Below, one piece after another: positions 58,254-64,000 of a stretch of 64,000 bases of DNA. Position 1 is the first letter of the stretch, and every line of letters begins with the position of its first letter. Source of the stretch: Persicaria tinctoria (Eukaryota > Streptophyta > Magnoliopsida > Caryophyllales > Polygonaceae); assembly GCA_037127255.1 (NCBI GenBank), contig JBANSL010000013.1:64855688-64919687 (forward strand). The letters are read 5' to 3'. Made by a program: the position numbers and the translations under genes. The notes beneath the pieces were generated by a model. That model searched no databases. It was not told the DNA's origin and saw only the letters and a program-made list of their open reading frames with translations.

Positions 58254-58449
58254 GAGACGCGGCTTGAAGCCGCGTTTCAATGTTTTTTTTTTTAAAAAAA
58301 ATACTACTAATTGATATAAACGCGGTTTGAAACCGCGTTTTACCCAAAATTAATTATAAAACGCGTTTCAATCCGCGTTTTTTTCTTTGGTATTTTTTTC
58401 CTTTTCGGATGTTAATTCTTGGGAATGAAACGCAGTTTGAGACTGCGTT
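58254..58449. repeat. Four palindromes, right arm of the foldback element
   Basis: Copies at 58254-58278, 58318-58340, 58359-58380 and 58428-58449, in the reverse order of the left arm. The third lacks one base and the fourth has GCAG/CTGC, a paired change. Confidence 0.88.
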
Positions 58450-58600
58450 GCTCCGACAAACCTGCAAATTTTGAATATTTTTGTAAATATTTTCAAGTTG
58501 TGATTTTTTTTTTGTAATTTTTTATTTTTTTTTGAATATTTTGAAAAAAATTTCGAAGAGGTTACCTTCCAACCTCTTCCTTTAAGGTTGGCTTGCAACC

Positions 58601-59000
58601 ATGGATTTACCTTTTAAGACATATAAGGTAAGTAAAACTCATGGTTGCACATGGTCCAAAATCGAGCTAGTTAGTTTATATTTCTACACGGAGTATCGCC
58701 GAGAGTCCGAGTCTAGGCCAGACATTTTTTAAAAGGTTATATATATAAGGTAAGAATTCGAGGGCCAGATATACCTATCTCCTCAATAAGCCAACAAAGT
58801 TGGCATTGAGCAACATGTTTTTTAAAAGTGATATACTATATTGGAGTGTAAAAAATATTAATTTTTTATATACGTGAATAATAAATGATAATTAAAGTAA
58901 ATAGATAGAATAATAAATAAATCATACCGAAGGAGATATCAAATCACTCGTTTCCGTTAAATATGTTGATTTGAAATTTTCATGATCTACGAACTCTCCT
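58601..59000. other. AT-rich spacer
   Basis: Nothing recognised. Confidence 0.5.
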
Positions 59001-59001
59001 A

Positions 59002-59156
59002 GGGCCTGTTTTCCTCCCCCATTTTTCAAGGAGTGGAAGGGGGTGGAGGTGGGGGAAATTTCCCACATTGGGAGGGGAAGATGGGGAGGTGGAGGGGTTT
59101 TCCACCCATTTCACATCTTAAATGAAGGTGGAGGGGGTGGAATGGAAAACATGCCC
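59002..59156. mobile_element. PIF/Harbinger-like MITE
   Basis: Ends GGGCCTGTTTTCC and (reverse complement) GGGCATGTTTTCC, with GGGCCTGTTT the usual Tourist/PIF terminus. The flanks CTA and TTA are near-matches to a 3-bp target duplication. The interior is G-rich and non-coding. Confidence 0.55.
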
Positions 59157-60220
59157 TTAGATATTCAAATTTGAATAGTCGGAACATAATGTCTTTATGT
59201 GAGAGCATTTTTAACTTTCTTAACGAACCTATTCGATGTAAGGTAAATTAAGTCATTGGTTTGTTGGGTTTATGGCCCATTTTGAGTCTAGCCCAAAGAA
59301 GCTATATTGCTAGGATTTTTTAGCAATATATAAGTGGACTTTTGGAAGCAAAATGATGCATCCAAGGAGATCAGCCGTAGGAATCATAAGATAAAGTAAA
59401 GATAAGAAAGATAGGAGATTTGAGCGGGTGTTTTATCTCTTGATCTAATAATTTGTCTTCTTCCTTTGGTAAGTCAACATCGGGTGTTTGTTGTTAGGTA
59501 TTTTCTCCTGTCGAAAATCTAATCTGATTACAAGTGTTTAGCTAGGTTTTTGGAGAGGAATCCATTCTAGATCTAAGTTGTATTTAGATTGGTGTTTGAG
59601 ATCTCCATGTTTGTTTGTCTCGGTTTGAGACTGGATTGTTAAATACTTGTACTGGTTTGTTAATTAGTGGATTGGTTGCTCTGGCAGGCGGAAGGTGGGT
59701 TTTTTTATCCTCTAGTTTGAGAGGGTTTTTCCCATGTAAATCTTGTGTCGATATTTGTGTTTTTAAATGTGTTTGTGGTTGTTTGGTTGTTTGGTTTCTG
59801 GATTTGATATTATCGGTTGGTTATTGGTTTGCTAGTTGATTGTTGTTGATTATCTTATTATCCGAATTCGCTTTCGGGTGTGTGGCTGAAAAGTGGTTTC
59901 TAGCCCCAACATGGATTTGGGAAAAAAAATCCACCATCTTCTCATTCTTCATTTGTCCTATTCCAAAGGTGCTCTTTTTGTACAAGAAGTTCCGAACATA
60001 ACCTACATTAGTATGCCTAGAGTTGTTACTGTATACATCAATTATCATTTCCTTTGAGATCCTGATGACCAAGGGTTGTCCATGTTCTATTAGACTGTTA
60101 AGAATAAACCTTATTTGGTACTTGATATCTTCTAAGTATATGTGCAATCTCATATGATCAAGTACAAAGGAGTGAAGATCAACGGTTTCTATAGTTCGTT
60201 CCCACGAGTTGTGCGTAAAG
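59157..60220. other. Intergenic, possible LTR remnant at ~59263-59840
   Basis: The stretch from TGTTGGGTTTATGGCCC to GAGGGTTTTTCCCATGTAAATCTTGTG looks like a copia-type LTR, but no partner, primer site or target duplication was found. A 110-codon minus frame (59821-60153) is not recognisable as a protein. Confidence 0.3.
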
Positions 60221-60411
60221 TGTTAAGGATTAAGTTTAAAATACATTTTATTTTTTTTAATTTGTATTTTGAAATGTGGCCCGTTAGAATAAGTCAATAG
60301 GAGGTTTAGGAGGTGAGATAAATCCTCACATGATCTCCACTAACTTATCTTGTACATATATATATTCACCACTTGGTTCATAATAATAATCATCTGTAAT
60401 TAATTTCTACA
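60221..60411 (+). repeat. 5' LTR of a second, truncated copia element
   Basis: TGTTAAGGATTAAG...TTTCTACA, 191 bp, followed at once by TGGTAATCAAAGTC, close to the copia primer site TGGTATCAGAGC. Confidence 0.65.
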
Positions 60412-60419
60412 TGGTAATC

Positions 60420-61420
60420 AAAGTCTTGCTTTCTTTCCAAACCTAATCCTAGACGCCCTCCTCCCCGGTATCCACCGCTGGCCACTCCTCTTCCAGTCAG
60501 ATTCAAAATGCCCTAAAACTCACAGCCACAAACTACATCACATGGCTCAACCTGATCAAATCCCTTTTGGTTGGCCATGATCTGTTATATATACCTACGT
60601 TGATGGCATCGCTCAAGAACCACCCAAAACCATTACCCTCCACGAAACCACTACCCCTAATCCAACCTACATCACCTGACACCGCCAGGACCAAGTCTTG
60701 AAAGGCGGCCTTATAGGAACTCTTTCTCCTTCGATCGCCTCTCTTGTCACTAGAGCGGTCACATTTCGTGAAGTATGTACTATCCTAAAAGACACCTATG
60801 CTAATCCCTCCCGAGCGCACATCAACCTTCTCCCGGAGAAACTTAATTCTATCTCCAAGGGTTCCCTCTCTGTCAAAGAATATATGTAGCGGATCTCAAG
60901 AATCTGATCTTCTTGGCTCCCTCGACAAGCCCCAAGACCAAGAGGACATTACCGATGCTGTTCTTCGCGGCCTTGATTCATCCTTCCAATCCGTCATCGA
61001 TGGAATCAAAGCACGAGATACTCCCATCGACTTCCCTGCACTGCACTCCATGAGAAACTTCTCACCCATGAGACTTTCCTCAAATACAAATCCTCCTCCA
61101 ACCCCTTACCGGCGTCTGCATTGGTGGCTCAAGGGCCATCGAAATTCACCAAAGATACCGGTAAACCCTCATCGAACCCTCCTTCCTAACACCCTCAGCC
61201 ACCGTCGTCCTTCCAACACTGCCCTTCTCCTCGCCCCTTTCAAGGCCGCTTTCAGTGGTGCAATACTCAGGGTCATGTCCTTGCGTATTGTCCTACTTTC
61301 AGACAGGTCGCTCCCTCCCTCTATCAGCCTTCACACTTCCGCCCACCCTCCAGTCCACCCTCCCATCCTCCTCAAGCCCACACTGCATTTGTCCCTTCCC
61401 ATGAACCTCAATGGGTAGTC
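60420..61420 (+). pseudogene. Truncated copia gag
   Basis: Fragments read YVDGIAQEPPKTITL, RQDQVLKGGLIGTLSPSIAS, ILKDTYANPSRAHINLLPEK and KGSLSVKEYM, and, after a frameshift near 60890, DQEDITDAVLRGLDSSFQSV with IKARDTPIDF. This is the UBN2-type gag domain of Ty1/copia. No protease, integrase, RT or 3' LTR follows in the window, so the copy is 3'-truncated. Confidence 0.75.
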
Positions 61421-61693
61421 TACTCCTGGACCAAGGTCCGAACTCACTCTCTCAGACCAAGAAGGGGTCAAGCGTTGTCCTTGGGGGACCAAAAGTTGAA
61501 AACGATATGTTGAACACAAGGGCGGACCAAGGGGCATGGGTTGACTCGAGTCCCTGGCCTGGAGGAAAAATATATGTGTATGTTGGTACGAGGTGGGAAT
61601 TAAAATCCTGAGGTCTTGTTTCCAAATCACAATAGCTTTATTTTGTGGAATTTTTCCCCTTAGCTATTTAAATCAAACGTCTAATGTTTTTCC

Positions 61694-61825
61694 TAGGGGT
61701 GGGCACAAATCCCGTAAATCCCGGACCGGTCCCGTCCCGGACCCGTCTCGCAAAAATCATGCGGGACGGGATGCGGGACGAGGATTCCTTATCCCGCAAA
61801 TCCCGTCCCGTCCCGCATATATATA
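61694..61825. mobile_element. Fragment of a TAGGGGTGGGCA-type element
   Basis: TAGGGGTGGGCACAAATCCCG followed by repeated CCCGTCCCG/GCGGGACGG motifs, the look of one end of a hAT-like MITE with GC-rich subterminal repeats. The other end was not found. Confidence 0.35.
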
Positions 61826-62276
61826 AATATATATTAAATATATATATAAGGTTGGGTTCGGGTACACACAACTCCAAAAGTGAGAAGGAAAGAAGAAATT
61901 TAATTGGTCCACGTGTATTATAAAATACATCTGATTGGTCCACGTGTTTTTAAAAAAAAATGCGCGCTCTCCTCACCTCCCATTCCAGCGTTTCAATTTG
62001 GATGCCCGCTCGCACATTCTCTGGCCCTACGCGCATATACTACACGCGCTTAACTCTTCTTACGGATGAAAATAAGGAGCACAAGCAGTAGTTAATTAGC
62101 AACACAAAAATACTAATTAATTAGTAAAAAGTTCACATGAACTTTTAAAAATGATTTTTTGACATTTTTAATTGTTAAAAAAATATAAAAAATATATTTT
62201 TGATTGTAATTTAATTTTATCTACAAATAGACACCCACTTTGTATATGTTTTGTTGAAAACAAAATTTGACAAGAA

Positions 62277-62597
62277 ATGGTTCATCAATTTTATTCACAG
62301 TGGTTCGGAAATTTTATTCACATTGGTTCAACAATTTTCTTCACAGTGGTTCAGCAATTTACTTCACAGTGGTTCAACATTTTTTCCAGAGTGGTTGATC
62401 AATTTTATTCACAGTGATTCAGCAATTTTATTCACAGTGGTTCAGCAATTTTATCTACAGTGGTTCAACAATTTTATTCACGGTGGTTCAGCAATTTTAT
62501 CCACAGTGGTTCATCAATTTTATTTACAGTGGTTCAACAATTTTATCCACAATGGTTCAACAATTTTATTTACAGTGGTTCAGCAATTTTATTCACA
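62277..62597 (+). repeat. 23-bp minisatellite, 14 units
   Basis: Unit GTGGTTCAGCAATTTTATTCACA with scattered changes; one unit is 1 bp short. Because 23 is not a multiple of 3, the long open frames over it are 69-base periodic artefacts. Confidence 0.92.
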
Positions 62598-62619
62598 ATG
62601 GTTCAGTCATTGTGGCAAT

Positions 62620-62960
62620 TAAAACCCTAAACCACTTGGTATTACACTTTCACTTCAAGTTTCTACTATTTATTTCATGAACCACTACTATTTATATATT
62701 TCTTTTTTCTTTTATTTTTATTTTAGTGTTTATTTTTTAATTATTAATTATTATTTTTAAATAAAATGGTTGATGAACCAATAATATTTATTTCATGAAC
62801 CAAATATTTACTCCGTGAACTACTTCAATTTATATGCGTTGAACCACTTGGTAATAAAAACCCCTGAACCACTTGGTTAAAAACCTTGAACCACTTGGTA
62901 TAAAAACTGTGAACCATTTGGTATAAACCTCTGAACCACTTAGTATTAAACGCCTAAACC
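62620..62960 (+). repeat. Degenerate GAACCACTTGGTA repeat block
   Basis: At least eight GAACCACT or near copies, often CTGAACCACTTGGTATAAA, spaced about 20-25 bp in the right half. The motif is the reverse complement of AGTGGTTC in the array just upstream. Confidence 0.75.
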
Positions 62961-63899
62961 AGTAGCTTTTTTAATTTTTAAAAAGTGTAAAATCCTTTTT
63001 CCCCAGTCTCCCCACCCTTCCAAATTGTTCTTCTCAAATCTATACATTAAATGAGTAAAATTTTGCTCCCGCAACAAACATCGGTTGAAATGTTGAATGG
63101 GTTCCTACACTAAAGGCTAAAGCTTCTGTATTGAAGGATTATTTATTTGAATAAAGAGGCTTCTTCTCCATTCTTATCCAACTTTACATTTGCTTTTCAA
63201 TGAATCTGATCCATCAATTGTTTTTCTGCAATAAATTCTAGAGCTGCTCTTTTAGTATTTTCTTTTCGTATACATTTTTTTTTGGCATTGATGCTTGAAT
63301 TGAGAAGAAGCTGACCAACGCAATGATGTTCTACAACCAGGCTTCATCTATCTTGCTCAGTGTTTAAACATTTTGGCCTCTTTCGATGTCAGACTAGGAT
63401 GCAATGAAAGGGAAAAAGAGACAAAACTTTAGCCAGTATCCCAAACACTCCTCTTTCAATGAATCTGGAAGCAATTTCTCCTCTTTCGATGAATCACGCC
63501 CCTTCGCCTCCTAACCAGTAGCCCAAATACTCCTCTGCGTCATAATTCAGCAAATCGGAGAAACGGCGTTGTCTCCCCGACCATCTCGGCGAGCGACGAG
63601 GCTGAAAACGTCACGGATCTCCTCCGATTCAGCATCTCGATTGAACACAAGGAGAGCATCAAGGTCGCTGCCAGGGGGAAGTACATCGCCACTCGATCAA
63701 CGGCTAGGCGATGGCGAGCGACGACGGCGGGATGGTGCTCGACATGAGAAGTACATGGGAGATGAATAACGGCCACTATATCAACGGAGGGACGACGGGG
63801 AAAAGGAAGATGAGGAGAGTGTATGAGGCAGGGGAAAAGTCGGGGAAAAGGAAGATGAGGCGAGGAACGAGGCGCGTGAGGTTGGGTTTTCATTTCATT
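62961..63899. other. Right half of the inverted-end element, unrecognised frame
   Basis: A plus-strand frame reads SDEAENVTDLLRFSISIEHK then ESIKVAARGKYI (~63585-63690). It looks protein-like, but I do not recognise a family. It could be a captured gene fragment. Confidence 0.35.
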
Positions 63900-64000
63900 C
63901 TATTTAATTAAATTCAACCAATCACTGCACTTCTTTCCTTCTCACTGGACCAAGTAATTCTCACTTGAACCCTACCCTATATATATATAGGGTTGGGTTC

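Larger units (their letters stand above)
34530..58600. mobile_element. Foldback element with palindrome-bearing arms, split by the copia nest
   Basis: The arm at ~34530-34870 is the inverted counterpart of the arm at ~58250-58570: shared GAAGAGGTT, TTTGCAGGTTTGTCGGAG and four spaced palindromes. Inner unique sequence continues to 35061 and from 57922. Removing the copia insertion leaves an element of about 1.2 kb. The outer borders are approximate and no target duplication was identified. No coding frame was recognised in the inner part. Confidence 0.65.
61838..63985. mobile_element. 2.1-kb element with inverted ends and internal minisatellite
   Basis: The left end TATATATATAAGGTTGGGTTC with GTGAGAAGGAAAGAAG matches the reverse complement of the right end (63900-63985) in imperfect form. 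No transposase. It contains a 23-bp array (62277-62597), an inverted GAACCACT block (62620-62960) and an unrecognised GC-rich segment (63540-63890). The last 12 bases of the window (AGGGTTGGGTTC) suggest that another copy starts at the edge. Superfamily unknown. Confidence 0.45.

Noticed and set aside
62251..62622. 123-codon repetitive frame
   Set aside because: Produced by the 23-bp minisatellite; periodicity of three units, no protein family.

Overview
This is a 64 kb piece of nuclear DNA from a flowering plant, most likely a eudicot. The evidence is intron-containing plant gene families (AHL, MCTP, MTP12, kiwellin), plant-type MITEs, Ty1/copia and Athila-like Ty3/gypsy retroelements, a Tip100-like hAT transposon and a short Helitron. 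I cannot name the species. Single-copy genes occupy about 10 kb; nearly everything else is transposon sequence of several ages.

Region by region. 1-2067 (-) is the N-terminal part of an MTP12/ZnT5-type zinc transporter running off the left edge. 2.2-11.1 kb holds a long-TIR foldback element, a 3.3 kb inverted-repeat element with two tRNA-like sequences, LINE RNase H remnants, two MITEs and a probable solo LTR. 11.2-12.1 kb (-) is a decayed copy of a STIPL/TFIP11 splicing-factor gene without its G-patch segment. 13.0-14.1 kb holds small hAT-like elements. 15.4-18.4 kb (+) is an intact five-exon AT-hook (AHL) gene. 19.0-19.6 kb (-) is a kiwellin/ripening-related gene. 20.2-24.2 kb holds two LINE remnants. 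24.7-32.4 kb (-) is an MCTP (multiple C2 domain and transmembrane) gene whose last 82 codons are cut off by a complete hAT transposon at 24943-28508, with a perfect 8-bp target duplication.

33.6-58.6 kb is a four-level transposon nest. A foldback element with palindromic arms (about 34.5-58.6 kb) contains a copia element (35062-57916, TSD CCTCC). The copia integrase is split first by a 1.1 kb hAT-like element (37286-38390, TSD CTTGCCAT) and then by an Athila-like gypsy element (38417-55406, TSD GCAGA). The gypsy 5' LTR is itself split by about 3.7 kb of LTR-like sequence. That innermost insert carries a tandem array (38900-40375) of about nine units that keep the same stem pairing while the paired bases change. 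This is the strongest candidate in the window for an undescribed structured element. 58.6-64 kb holds a PIF-like MITE, a truncated copia element, and an inverted-repeat element with a 23-bp minisatellite.

The host genes have unrelated roles (Golgi zinc loading, chromatin/AT-rich DNA binding, apoplastic defence, plasmodesmal/ER-contact trafficking) and are independent transcription units. The main biology here is transposon nesting and the disruption of a host gene.
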